NCBI GenBank assembly: GCA_049997955.1
Contig: JAEBDY010000006.1
Location: forward strand, 310,001 to 374,000
From: Umezawaea sp049997955
GTDB taxonomy: Bacteria > Actinomycetota > Actinomycetes > Mycobacteriales > Pseudonocardiaceae
DNA: 64,000 nt
Direction of reading: 5' to 3'
Shown in pieces: positions 32,791 through 40,525 of this stretch. The notes beneath the pieces were generated by a model. That model did not search any database and was not told the origin of the DNA. It saw only the letters and a program-made list of their open reading frames with translations. Each line of letters begins with the position of its first letter. Positions within the stretch are counted from its first letter, which is position 1. Position numbers and translations under genes: made by a program.

Positions 32791-33834
32791 GTGCGAGTTC
32801 TCCTCACCGGCGGAGCCGGTTTCATCGGATCCCACGTAGCCGACGCGCTGGCCGCCGGAGGTGACGAACCCGTGCTGCTGGACGCCCTGCTGCCCCAGGC
32901 GCACAGCGGTCCGGTGCCGCCGTGGGCCGAGCGGTACGACGTGGTCGTCGGCGACGTGAGCGACCCGACCGCCGTGGCGGGCCTGCTGCGCGGGGTGGAC
33001 GCGGTGTGCCACCAGGCGGCCGTGGTCGGTCACGGGCTCGACCCGTCGGACGCCCCGCTGTACGCGTTCAACAACGACTACGGCACCGCGGTCCTGCTGG
33101 CCGCCATGCACGAGGCGAAGGTCCGCAAGCTGGTGCTGGCGTCGTCGATGGTCGTCTACGGCGAAGGCCGCTACCGGTGTCCCGCGCACGACGTCGTGCG
33201 CGCCGCCCCGCGCAAGCAGGAGTCGATCGACGCGGGCGACTACGAGCCGCCGTGCCCGCACTGCGGAGCCGCGCTGGAGCCGCTGCTGGTCCCCGAGGAC
33301 GCCCCGCTGGACCCGCGCAGCACCTACGCGGCCAGCAAGCTGGCCCAGGAGCACTACGCCGCCGCGTGGGCCCGACAGACCGGCGGCTCGGTGTGGGCCC
33401 TGCGCTACCACAACGTCTACGGCCCGAGGATGCCCCGCGACACCCCGTACGCGGGCGTCGCGTCGCTCTTCCGGTCGTCGCTGGAGAACGGCCAGGCGCC
33501 CACGGTCCTGGAGGACGGCCGTCAGCGCCGCGACTTCGTGCACGTCACCGACGTGGCGCGGGCGAACGTCCTGGCCCTGAGCACCGACGGCGAGCCGGGC
33601 GCCCTGACGCCGCTGAACATCTGCTCCGGCGAACCCCGCACCGTTGGTGACCTGGCCACCGAACTGGCCCTGGCCTGCGACGGACCCGCACCGCGGGTCG
33701 TCGGCGGTGCGCGGTCGGCCGACGTCCGCCACGTCGTGGCCGACCCGTCCGAGGCGACCCGGCGGCTGGGCTTCCGCGCGGTGACCAGCTTCGCCACCGG
33801 AGTGAAGGCGTTCGCGTCCGATCCCCTGCGCTGA
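32791..33834 (+). CDS. NAD-dependent sugar-nucleotide epimerase/dehydratase
   Basis: 347-residue extended short-chain dehydrogenase. The N-terminus MRVLLTGGAGFIGSHVADAL is the NAD-binding GxxGxxG. Catalysis uses the YxxxK motif in YAASKLAQEHYAA with SSMVVYGEG upstream. RRDFVHVTDVARAN and a C-terminal LGFRAVTSF are typical of UDP-glucose 4-epimerase/dTDP-glucose dehydratase relatives. An insertion with Cys/His (CPAHD...CPHCGAALEP) looks like a small metal or disulphide loop. The exact sugar is unknown. GTG 32791 is fixed by a TAACGT box seven bases upstream. Converges with the histidine kinase gene, with one base between the stops. Confidence 0.88.
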   Translation: MRVLLTGGAGFIGSHVADALAAGGDEPVLLDALLPQAHSGPVPPWAERYDVVVGDVSDPTAVAGLLRGVDAVCHQAAVVGHGLDPSDAPLYAFNNDYGTAVLLAAMHEAKVRKLVLASSMVVYGEGRYRCPAHDVVRAAPRKQESIDAGDYEPPCPHCGAALEPLLVPEDAPLDPRSTYAASKLAQEHYAAAWARQTGGSVWALRYHNVYGPRMPRDTPYAGVASLFRSSLENGQAPTVLEDGRQRRDFVHVTDVARANVLALSTDGEPGALTPLNICSGEPRTVGDLATELALACDGPAPRVVGGARSADVRHVVADPSEATRRLGFRAVTSFATGVKAFASDPLR

Positions 33835-33835
33835 G

Positions 33836-34849
33836 TCAGCGCGCCATGGCCGCGGCGAGGGGCAGCCGGACCTCGAAGCGGCAGCCGGGACCGTGGTTGT
33901 GGGCGTCGATGGTGCCCTTGTGGGCCTCGACGAGGCCTCGGGCGATGGCGAGCCCGAGGCCGCCGCCGACCGGTTGGCGGCTCGGGGTGCCGCGGAACGC
34001 GACCTCGAACACCCGCGCCAGGTCGGGTTCGGGGATGCCGCCGCACGCGTCGTCCACCTGGAGCCTGGCCTCCTGGCCGTCGATGTCCACGCGGACCTCC
34101 ACGGTGCCGTCCGGCGGGGTGTGGCGGATGGCGTTGGACAGCAGGTTGCGGACGACTCGGGCCAGCTCCGGGTCGCTGCCGAGGACGACCGGCCACGTGG
34201 CGGCGCTGGCCGTGAGCCGGACGCCCTTGCGCTGCGCGACCGGGCCCTCGGCCGCGACGACCTCGCTGACGATGTCGGCCAGCGGGACGTCGGACAGGGT
34301 GAGGCGCAGCGCTCCCGCGGTGATGCGGGACAGCTCGAACAGGTCGTCGACCATCGCCGAGAGCTTGTCGGACTCGGTGCTGATGCGGCCCGCGTAGTCC
34401 GACACCTCGCGTTCCTGGTGGACGACGCCGTCGGCCAGGGCTTCGGCCATGGCGCGGATGCCCGCGAGCGGGGTGCGGAGGTCGTGGCTGATCCACGCGA
34501 CGAGTTCGCGGCGGGACGCTTCGGCGGCGCGTTCGCGGGCTCGGGCCTCGTGCTCCCACACGCTGCGGCGGGCGAGGCTGCGGCCCAGCATGATCGCGAT
34601 CGGGACCGTGACCACCGCGACCAGCATGCAGATCAGCAGGATCGTGGTGATGATCGGCGTGAACATGAACTGGCTGACCGCGAGGACGCCGCCGATGGTC
34701 GCGAGGACCGGCACGATCGCCAGCACGGACAGCGCGGTGGCCAGCGAGCCGTGGATGAGCTTGCGGAGCAGCAGCCACGTGCCGAACAGCGCCAGGGGCA
34801 GGGAGAACAGGACCGCGAACGGAGCGATGTGGGAGATCTCGACGAGCAT
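33836..34849 (-). CDS. Sensor histidine kinase
   Basis: 337 residues. Three closely spaced membrane helices (about 9-27, 35-58, 63-88) leave almost no extracytoplasmic loop, so the signal is probably sensed within or at the membrane. Then come a short linker, the H-box ELVAWISHDLRTPLAGIRAM, an N-box RNLLSNAIRH, and the G-box VGGGLGLAIARGLVEAHKG. The start ATG 34849 overlaps the regulator stop by one base (TGATG). It is the third gene of a glycosyltransferase-regulator-kinase operon. Confidence 0.93.
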   Translation of the reverse strand: MLVEISHIAPFAVLFSLPLALFGTWLLLRKLIHGSLATALSVLAIVPVLATIGGVLAVSQFMFTPIITTILLICMLVAVVTVPIAIMLGRSLARRSVWEHEARARERAAEASRRELVAWISHDLRTPLAGIRAMAEALADGVVHQEREVSDYAGRISTESDKLSAMVDDLFELSRITAGALRLTLSDVPLADIVSEVVAAEGPVAQRKGVRLTASAATWPVVLGSDPELARVVRNLLSNAIRHTPPDGTVEVRVDIDGQEARLQVDDACGGIPEPDLARVFEVAFRGTPSRQPVGGGLGLAIARGLVEAHKGTIDAHNHGPGCRFEVRLPLAAAMAR

Positions 34850-35565
34850 CAGCGGCCACCTCCTGAGGAGTCGTAGCGGTAGCCGACGCCCCACACGGTG
34901 GCGATGCGCGTCGGGCGCGCCGAGTCGGTCTCGATCTTCTCGCGCAACCGTCGCACGTGGACGGTCACCGTGGACTGGTCGCCGAACTCCCAGCCCCACA
35001 CGCGTTCCAGCAGTTCGGCGCGGTTGAAGGCCCTGCCGGGGTTGGACATGAGGAACGTCAGCAGGTCGAACTCCCTGGTGGTCAACGACAACTCGGAGCC
35101 GTCGAGGAGTGCGCTGCGCGCGCCGAGGTCGACGCTGAGGCCGCCGTCGACCAGCGTCCGGACGGGCGGAGGGACCTGGACCGCACGGGCCCGGCGCAGC
35201 ACGGACGTGACCCGCAGGGCGAGTTCGCGGGGGCTGAACGGCTTGGTCACGTAGTCGTCCGCGCCGAGTTGCAGGCCGGCGATCCGGTCCTCCTCCTCGC
35301 CGAGCGCGGTGAGCATGACGACGGGGACGGCGCTGTGCTGCCGCAGCCGCCTGCACACCTCCAGGCCGTCGATGCCGGGCAGCATGAGGTCGAGCACGAC
35401 GAGGTCGGGCGGGCTCTCGGCGACCAGCCGCAGCGCCGTCTCGCCGTCGCCCGCGAGCTGGACCTGGTGGCCGCCGAGTTCCAGGTAGCGGCGCACCACG
35501 TCGCGGACGGTCATGTCGTCGTCCACGACGAGCACTCGTCCGACGGCCGTGCCTTCGTTCGTCAT
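34849..35565 (-). CDS. OmpR/PhoB-family response regulator
   Basis: 238 residues: a receiver domain with the acidic pair VVDDD, phospho-acceptor LVVLDLMLPGIDGLEV, the conserved Thr in VVMLTALGEE and Lys in DDYVTKPFSP; then a winged-helix DNA-binding domain with LTTREFDLLTFLMSNPGRAF and VWGVGYRYD. ATG 35565. It begins four bases after the stop of the membrane glycosyltransferase and overlaps the kinase gene, so the three form one operon. Confidence 0.95.
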   Translation of the reverse strand: MTNEGTAVGRVLVVDDDMTVRDVVRRYLELGGHQVQLAGDGETALRLVAESPPDLVVLDLMLPGIDGLEVCRRLRQHSAVPVVMLTALGEEEDRIAGLQLGADDYVTKPFSPRELALRVTSVLRRARAVQVPPPVRTLVDGGLSVDLGARSALLDGSELSLTTREFDLLTFLMSNPGRAFNRAELLERVWGWEFGDQSTVTVHVRRLREKIETDSARPTRIATVWGVGYRYDSSGGGR

Positions 35566-35569
35566 CGCC

Positions 35570-36814
35570 TCACCAGTTCGTCAGCAGGAGGTGGTTGACC
35601 GCCAGGGCCGTGCCCGCCTGGACAGCCAGCCACGGCTTTCGACCGGTGGCGGGCAGGAACGCGGTCGCGGCGGTCAGCCACACGGTGAACGGTAGCCATA
35701 TCCGCTCCACTTCCGCCTTGCTGAGGCCGGAAACATCCGCGAACAGGATCGCCACCAGGCCCGCGACCGCCAGCTGGAGCGCCGGGGAGCGGCGTGCGGC
35801 GGCCAGGCCGGCGATCGGCGCCAGCCCCGCGGCCAGCAGCGCGGCGGCGAGGTTGGCCCACACCCAGTAGTAGTAGACGCGCGAGGACGCGATGCCCTGG
35901 TAGTAGCGGTCGACCACGAGGTGGTAGCCGTCGAGCCACCAGAACCCGGCGAGCGCGAACGCCGCCACGACGACCACGGCCGCCAGCACGGCCCAGGCCA
36001 GCAGGCGCCACTGCCGCCACGCCACGACCAGCGCGATCACGCCGACCAGCACCAGGCCGTACGACAGGAAGATCCCCACGCCCAGCAGCAGGCCCGCGAG
36101 CAGCGGCCTGCCCAGCGCCAGCAGCGCGATGCCGCACGCCGTGACGCCCGCGAACAGGCCGTCGGCCGACACGCCGATCCACACCGCGCCGGGGAACAGC
36201 GCGGCGAACGGCAGCACCGCGCGGGCGGCGGTCTCGTCGTTGCCCCACGCTCGCAGCGTCACCGGCACCGCGACGGCCGTCAGCGCGCCGACCAGGACGC
36301 ACAGCAGCGCGGCCCACGCCCCGCCGGACAGGCCGATCCGGTCGAGTCCGACGAACGCGAGCAGCGCGCCCGGCGGGTGCCCCGACACGTGCGTGGTCCA
36401 CGAGTCCGGCTGGTAGTCCAGGATCCGCGCGGAGAAGCCGCGCACCATCGCGCCGACGTCCGTGACACCGGGGACCTCGTGCAGGTACTCGTCGGACGTC
36501 GTGAGCCTGCCAGCGAACCCGCGGTCCCAGCCGTCGACCAGCGCGAGCGAGAGCGTCCACGCCACGGCGGTCAGGTAGCCGACGGCGAGCGCCCGGCGCC
36601 ACGGCAACCGGGCGGCCAGCTCGGGGCCCTTCGCGACGACGAGGACCGCGACCAGCACGGCGAGCGGCGTGCCGATGCCCACGTGCGGCAGCCAGTAGGC
36701 GAACAGCGGCGGGAAGCCGGCGAACGTGCGGTCCGCGCCGAGGAGCTTTCCGACGACGCCAGCGAGGACCAGCAGTACCGAGGCCCCCAGGACCGTCCAC
36801 CGAGCGCGCGACAC
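35570..36814 (-). CDS. GT-C type polytopic glycosyltransferase-like protein
   Basis: 414 residues with about ten membrane helices. After the first helices an extracytoplasmic loop contains TSDEYLHEV and WTTHVSGHPPGALL, which resembles loops of GT87/GT-C polyprenol-phosphate-sugar-dependent transferases. No cytosolic nucleotide-sugar domain is seen. A role in envelope glycan or lipoglycan mannosylation is plausible but not proven. GTG 36814 has TACGGT seven bases upstream. The downstream regulator and kinase are in the same operon, so membrane sugar chemistry may be monitored by that two-component system (inference). Confidence 0.75.
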   Translation of the reverse strand: MSRARWTVLGASVLLVLAGVVGKLLGADRTFAGFPPLFAYWLPHVGIGTPLAVLVAVLVVAKGPELAARLPWRRALAVGYLTAVAWTLSLALVDGWDRGFAGRLTTSDEYLHEVPGVTDVGAMVRGFSARILDYQPDSWTTHVSGHPPGALLAFVGLDRIGLSGGAWAALLCVLVGALTAVAVPVTLRAWGNDETAARAVLPFAALFPGAVWIGVSADGLFAGVTACGIALLALGRPLLAGLLLGVGIFLSYGLVLVGVIALVVAWRQWRLLAWAVLAAVVVVAAFALAGFWWLDGYHLVVDRYYQGIASSRVYYYWVWANLAAALLAAGLAPIAGLAAARRSPALQLAVAGLVAILFADVSGLSKAEVERIWLPFTVWLTAATAFLPATGRKPWLAVQAGTALAVNHLLLTNW

Positions 36815-36821
36815 GGGCTAG

Positions 36822-36827
36822 ACCGTA
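36822..36827 (-). promoter_or_regulatory. -10 box of the leaderless GT-C / two-component operon
   Basis: TACGGT on the minus strand, seven bases before GTG 36814. Confidence 0.55.
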
Positions 36828-36957
36828 GAGCAGGTCAGCGCAGGTCACCCGCTGGGGCGAGGATCCGTCAGACACCCGTAAGAACTCGTCACCCGTCAGG
36901 ATTCGGTAAGCAGCCAAAGGGTTTTGCCACCCCCGGCGAGCGCCCACCCTGTCCGGT

Positions 36958-37608
36958 GTGGACGAGATCGATGTGGTGCTCCCGTGTTTGGACGAAGCCG
37001 CGGCCCTGCCCGGCGTGCTGCGTGCGCTGCCTCCGGGTTTCCGCGCGCTGGTGGTCGACAACGGCTCCCGCGACGGCTCCCCCGAGGTGGCCGCCGCACT
37101 AGGCGCACGGGTGGTGCACGAGACGCGCAAGGGTTACGGCGCGGCCGCGCACACCGGTGTGGAACTGGCCCGGTCGGAGATCGTCTGCGTGCTCGACGCG
37201 GACGGGTCGCTCGACCCCGGACAACTGCCCGACCTGGTCGACCTCGTGCGCGCCGGCGCGCACATGGCGGTCGGCAGGCGGGTTCCGACGACGAGCGGCA
37301 GCTGGCCGTGGCACGCGCGAGCGGGCAACATGGTGCTGGCGGCGCTGCTGCGCGGCAAGGGCTTGCCGGTGCGCGACATCGCGCCCATGCGGGCGTTCCG
37401 CCGCCAGGACCTGCTGGACCTCGGCATCCAGGACCGCGCGTTCGGCTACCCGCTCGAACTGCTGCTGCGCGCGGGCGAGGCGAAGTGGCGCATCGAGGAG
37501 CGCGACGTCACGTACGGGCCGCGCGCCGCGGGCACGAAGTCGAAGGTCTCCGGGTCGGTGCGCGGCACGATGCGCGCGGTCCGCGACATGGCCGGGGTGC
37601 TGCGGTGA
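36958..37608 (+). CDS. Glycosyltransferase family 2
   Basis: 216-residue GT-A fold transferase: IDVVLPCLDEAAALPGVL, LVVDNGSRDGSPEVAAALGA, and the metal-binding DADGSLDPGQL (DxD-like). RRQDLLDLGI and FGYPLELLLRAG correspond to the dolichyl-phosphate-mannose/glucose synthase type acceptor region. No membrane helices, so it may act on a polyprenyl phosphate at the inner face. First gene of a five-gene operon with overlapping stops and starts. GTG 36958; CACCCT, a weak -10, lies seven bases upstream. Confidence 0.88.
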   Translation: MDEIDVVLPCLDEAAALPGVLRALPPGFRALVVDNGSRDGSPEVAAALGARVVHETRKGYGAAAHTGVELARSEIVCVLDADGSLDPGQLPDLVDLVRAGAHMAVGRRVPTTSGSWPWHARAGNMVLAALLRGKGLPVRDIAPMRAFRRQDLLDLGIQDRAFGYPLELLLRAGEAKWRIEERDVTYGPRAAGTKSKVSGSVRGTMRAVRDMAGVLR

Positions 37609-38273
37609 GCGCCCGCGCCTCGATCCTGGTGGTGGCCAAGGCCCCCGTGCCCGGTCTGGCCAAGACCCGGCTCAGCCCTGCCGTGTCGCCGGAGCAGGCG
37701 GCGGACATCGCCGCCGCGTCGTTGCTGGACACGCTCGACGCGGTGCTCGCCACGCCCGGCGCGGTCCCCGTCGTCGCGCTGACCGGCGACCTGGACGCGG
37801 CCAAGCGCTCGCGGGAGATCCGAACGCTGCTGCGGCGCACGATCGTGGTCCCGCAGCGGGGTCCGGACTTCGCGACCCGGCTGGTCAACGCGCACGCCGA
37901 CGTGGCGCACCTCAACTCGGGCCTGCCGGTGTTCCAGATCGGCATGGACACCCCGCAGGTCACCGCGGAGCTGCTGGACGAGTGCGTCGGGTCGCTGCGC
38001 CGCGGCGACGCCGTGCTGGGACTGGCGACCGACGGCGGGTGGTGGGCGCTCGGGTTGCGCGACGGCTACCGGGCGGCCGTGCTGCGGACGGTCCCCATGT
38101 CGCGCGACGACACCGGCTCGCTGACCGCGCGGGCGCTGAAGCGGAGCGGCCTGCGGGTCGTCCACCTGCCTGAACTTTCCGATGTGGACGACATCGGCAC
38201 CGCGCGCGAGGTGGCTGCCCTGCTGCCGGGCAGCCGGTTCGCGGAGTCGCTGCTCGTGGGGGCCGTGCGATGA
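37605..38273 (+). CDS. DUF2064/TIGR04282-family GT-A fold protein
   Basis: 222 residues. The start SILVVAKAPVPGLAKTRLSP matches the nucleotide-binding loop of the TIGR04282 (DUF2064) group, glycosyltransferase-fold proteins of unknown substrate often next to family 2 transferases. Other family elements: QRGPDFATRLVNAHAD, FQIGMDTPQVTAELLDE, and DGGWWALGLRDG. GTG 37605 overlaps the GT2 stop in GTGA, so the pair is translationally coupled. Confidence 0.85.
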   Translation: MSARASILVVAKAPVPGLAKTRLSPAVSPEQAADIAAASLLDTLDAVLATPGAVPVVALTGDLDAAKRSREIRTLLRRTIVVPQRGPDFATRLVNAHADVAHLNSGLPVFQIGMDTPQVTAELLDECVGSLRRGDAVLGLATDGGWWALGLRDGYRAAVLRTVPMSRDDTGSLTARALKRSGLRVVHLPELSDVDDIGTAREVAALLPGSRFAESLLVGAVR

Positions 38274-38884
38274 CGGCGTTCGACGTGGGCCTCCGGGGCG
38301 CCCGGTGCTGGCTGGACCTGGGTGGCGGGAGGCGGATCGACATGCCGATCAGCAGGTGGCACGAGGACGCGGACGAGGCCGACCGGCTGCTGGTGGACGC
38401 GTGCGCGGGACCGACGATCGACCTCGGCTGCGGCCCCGGCAGGCTGGTGGCCGCGCTGGTCGAACGCGGGATCATCGCGCTCGGCGTCGACAACTCCGAG
38501 GTCGCGGTCTCGCTGACCCAGTCGCGGGGCGGTCCCGCGCTGCGCCGCGACCTGTTCAAGCGGCTGCCCGGCGAGGGTCGCTGGTCGCACGTGCTGCTGG
38601 CCGACGGCAACATCGGCATCGGCGGCGACCCGACCGCGCTGCTGATCCGGGCCCGGATGCTGTTGCACCGCAGGGGGACCGTGCTGCTGGAGGTCGACCC
38701 GCCGGGGTGCGGGCTGCGGCGGCAACGCGCCCGCCTCGGCGCCGAGGACTCGTGGGGCTCGTGGTTCGACTGGGCGTGGCTCGACCCGGAGGCGTTGGAG
38801 ACCGCCGCGCACGACGCGGGGTTCCGCATCGGTTGGCTCGTCGAACGCGCGGGCCGGTGGTTCGCCGAACTGGAGCAGGCGTGA
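38270..38884 (+). CDS. SAM-dependent methyltransferase
   Basis: 204 residues, class I Rossmann methyltransferase: motif I IDLGCGPGRLVAALVERG, then an acidic GVDNSEVAVSLT and a later LLEVDPPGCG. The substrate is unknown. ATG 38270 overlaps the previous stop in ATGA, and its own TGA overlaps the next GTG. Occurs in a glycosyltransferase - DUF2064 - methyltransferase - molybdoenzyme series. Confidence 0.85.
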   Translation: MTAFDVGLRGARCWLDLGGGRRIDMPISRWHEDADEADRLLVDACAGPTIDLGCGPGRLVAALVERGIIALGVDNSEVAVSLTQSRGGPALRRDLFKRLPGEGRWSHVLLADGNIGIGGDPTALLIRARMLLHRRGTVLLEVDPPGCGLRRQRARLGAEDSWGSWFDWAWLDPEALETAAHDAGFRIGWLVERAGRWFAELEQA

Positions 38885-39981
38885 AGCCGCGGCCGCCCGA
38901 GGAAGCCGACTTCACCAGCCCGACGCACGGGCCGCGCGTCTCGGCGCGGATCGGGGTGTGGCTGGGGATCGCGTTCGGCCTGTGCTTCGCCACCGGCCTG
39001 CTCAGCCACGGCATCCAGCACCCGGCCGCCTGGTTCACCTGGCCGTCGCGGCCGGTCAACCTGTACCGGATCACCCAGGGCGTGCACGTCACGTCCGGTG
39101 TGGCGGCGATCCCGCTGCTGCTGGCGAAGCTGTGGAGCGTGTACCCGAAGCTGTTCGGCAAGCCGCTGGTCCGCTCGGTGCCGCACGCGCTGGAGCGCGG
39201 TTCGATCCTCGTGCTGATCGCCGCGTCGTTCTTCGAACTCCTGACCGGCGTGTTCAACGTCGCCCAGAACTACCCGTGGGCGTTCTTCTTCCCCACGGCG
39301 CACTACGCGGTGGCGTGGATCGTCACGGGGTCGCTGCTCGTGCACATCGCGGTCAAGCTCCCGGTGATCCGCGAGGCCCTGACCCGAAGGACCGAGGAGC
39401 CGAAGCCGGCCACCGGGGCGTTGAGCAGACGCGGATTCCTGCTCACCACGGGTGCGGCGACGGGCGTGGCCGTGCTCGCGACCGTCGGCGGGACCGTGCC
39501 GTGGTTCCGCACCATCTCGGTGTTCGCCTCGCGCTCCGCGACCGGGGTGCCGGTCAACCGCCTGGCGTCGGCCGCCGGTGTGTCCGCCGTGGACGGTTCC
39601 TGGCGGCTTCGGGTCGGTGACGTCGAGTTCTCGCTGGACGAGCTGCGGGCCATGCCGCAGACCACCGCCGACCTGCCGATCGCGTGCGTCGAGGGCTGGA
39701 GCGCGACCGCGACGTGGACCGGTGTCCCGGTGCGGGACCTGCTGGACCGGGCCGGGGTGCCCCCCGGCGCTGAGGTCCGGGTCGACTCGCTGGAGCGGGA
39801 CGGGCTGTACCGGTCGACCACGTTGCCCGGCACGCACACCGCGGACCCGTTGACGCTGCTGGCGTTGCGGATGAACGGCGACGAGCTGACGTTGGACCAC
39901 GGGTACCCGTGCAGGCTGATCGCGCCCAGCAGACCCGGCGTGCTCCAGACCAAGTGGGTCTCCCGGCTGGAGGTGCTCTGA
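38881..39981 (+). CDS. Membrane molybdopterin oxidoreductase (SUOX fold) with internal Tat motif
   Basis: 366 residues. Four membrane helices come first (about 24-45, 66-88, 107-128, 138-160), with histidines suitable for haem (e.g. H69, H102, H141, H155). Then SRRGFLLTTGAATG (182-195) is a twin-arginine motif before a fifth helix, followed by a sulfite-oxidase-type molybdopterin domain with the likely Mo-ligand cysteine in LPIACVEGW (Cys269). This layout matches known Sec-then-Tat membrane proteins such as the actinobacterial Rieske protein and the Streptomyces molybdoprotein Sco3746. GTG 38881 overlaps the methyltransferase stop. Physiological substrate unknown. Confidence 0.85.
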   Translation: MKPRPPEEADFTSPTHGPRVSARIGVWLGIAFGLCFATGLLSHGIQHPAAWFTWPSRPVNLYRITQGVHVTSGVAAIPLLLAKLWSVYPKLFGKPLVRSVPHALERGSILVLIAASFFELLTGVFNVAQNYPWAFFFPTAHYAVAWIVTGSLLVHIAVKLPVIREALTRRTEEPKPATGALSRRGFLLTTGAATGVAVLATVGGTVPWFRTISVFASRSATGVPVNRLASAAGVSAVDGSWRLRVGDVEFSLDELRAMPQTTADLPIACVEGWSATATWTGVPVRDLLDRAGVPPGAEVRVDSLERDGLYRSTTLPGTHTADPLTLLALRMNGDELTLDHGYPCRLIAPSRPGVLQTKWVSRLEVL

Positions 39982-40394
39982 TGCGGTGGCTGATCGGGGC
40001 GCTCGGCGTCGGCCTGCTCGGCTGGGGCGTGGTGGAACTCGTGCCGGTGCTGGTCGACAGCCCGCTGTCGCTGGGCGGCTGGCTGCTCGGCGGGCCGATC
40101 GTGCACGACGTGCTGCTCGCGCCGCTCGTCGGCGTCGGTGGCGTGGTGATCGCCCGAGTGCTGCCGGAGCCGTGGCGGGCGCCGGTGGGGGCGGGCCTCG
40201 TGGTGAGCGGGATCCTGGTGGTGCTGGCGGTCCCGTACCTGTGGCGGACGTTCTCCGGTCCCGTGACGCCGGGTCTGCACGACCGCCCCTACCTGGCCGG
40301 TCTGCTGATCGCGCTGGCCGTCGTCTGGGTCACCGTGGTCATCGCGGGACTCTTCTCTGGCAAGAAGAAAACCCCGGCCACGCCCGACAGGTGA
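39981..40394 (+). CDS. Small polytopic membrane protein
   Basis: 137 residues with about four membrane helices (about 2-24, 30-62, 68-88, 108-126) and a basic tail (GKKKTPATPDR). No family recognised. The ATG at 39981 overlaps the molybdoenzyme stop by one base (TGATG). As last gene of the operon it may be an accessory subunit of the membrane molybdoenzyme (inference). Confidence 0.75.
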   Translation: MRWLIGALGVGLLGWGVVELVPVLVDSPLSLGGWLLGGPIVHDVLLAPLVGVGGVVIARVLPEPWRAPVGAGLVVSGILVVLAVPYLWRTFSGPVTPGLHDRPYLAGLLIALAVVWVTVVIAGLFSGKKKTPATPDR

Positions 40395-40416
40395 GGGGTG
40401 CCTGTCGGACGTGGCC
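40376..40416 (+). terminator. Terminator of the GT2-molybdoenzyme operon
   Basis: GGCCACG-C-CCGACAGG and CCTGTCGG-A-CGTGGCC form a 16-position stem with one mismatch; it overlaps the last codons of the membrane protein gene. Confidence 0.75.
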
Positions 40417-40488
40417 GAGGTGGTCGGGTTCCTGTCGCCGGGAAGCTTCGCTCTCCCTGCGTTCCTGCTCCCGCGCCGGGAACCCGCA

Positions 40489-40515
40489 CCCGGCGCGAGG
40501 GGCGCTCGCGCCGGG
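40489..40515 (-). terminator. pepD terminator
   Basis: CCCGGCGCGAG / CTCGCGCCGGG with a 5-nt loop, 10 bases beyond the pepD stop. Confidence 0.75.
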
Positions 40516-40525
40516 GGTCTGCGGC

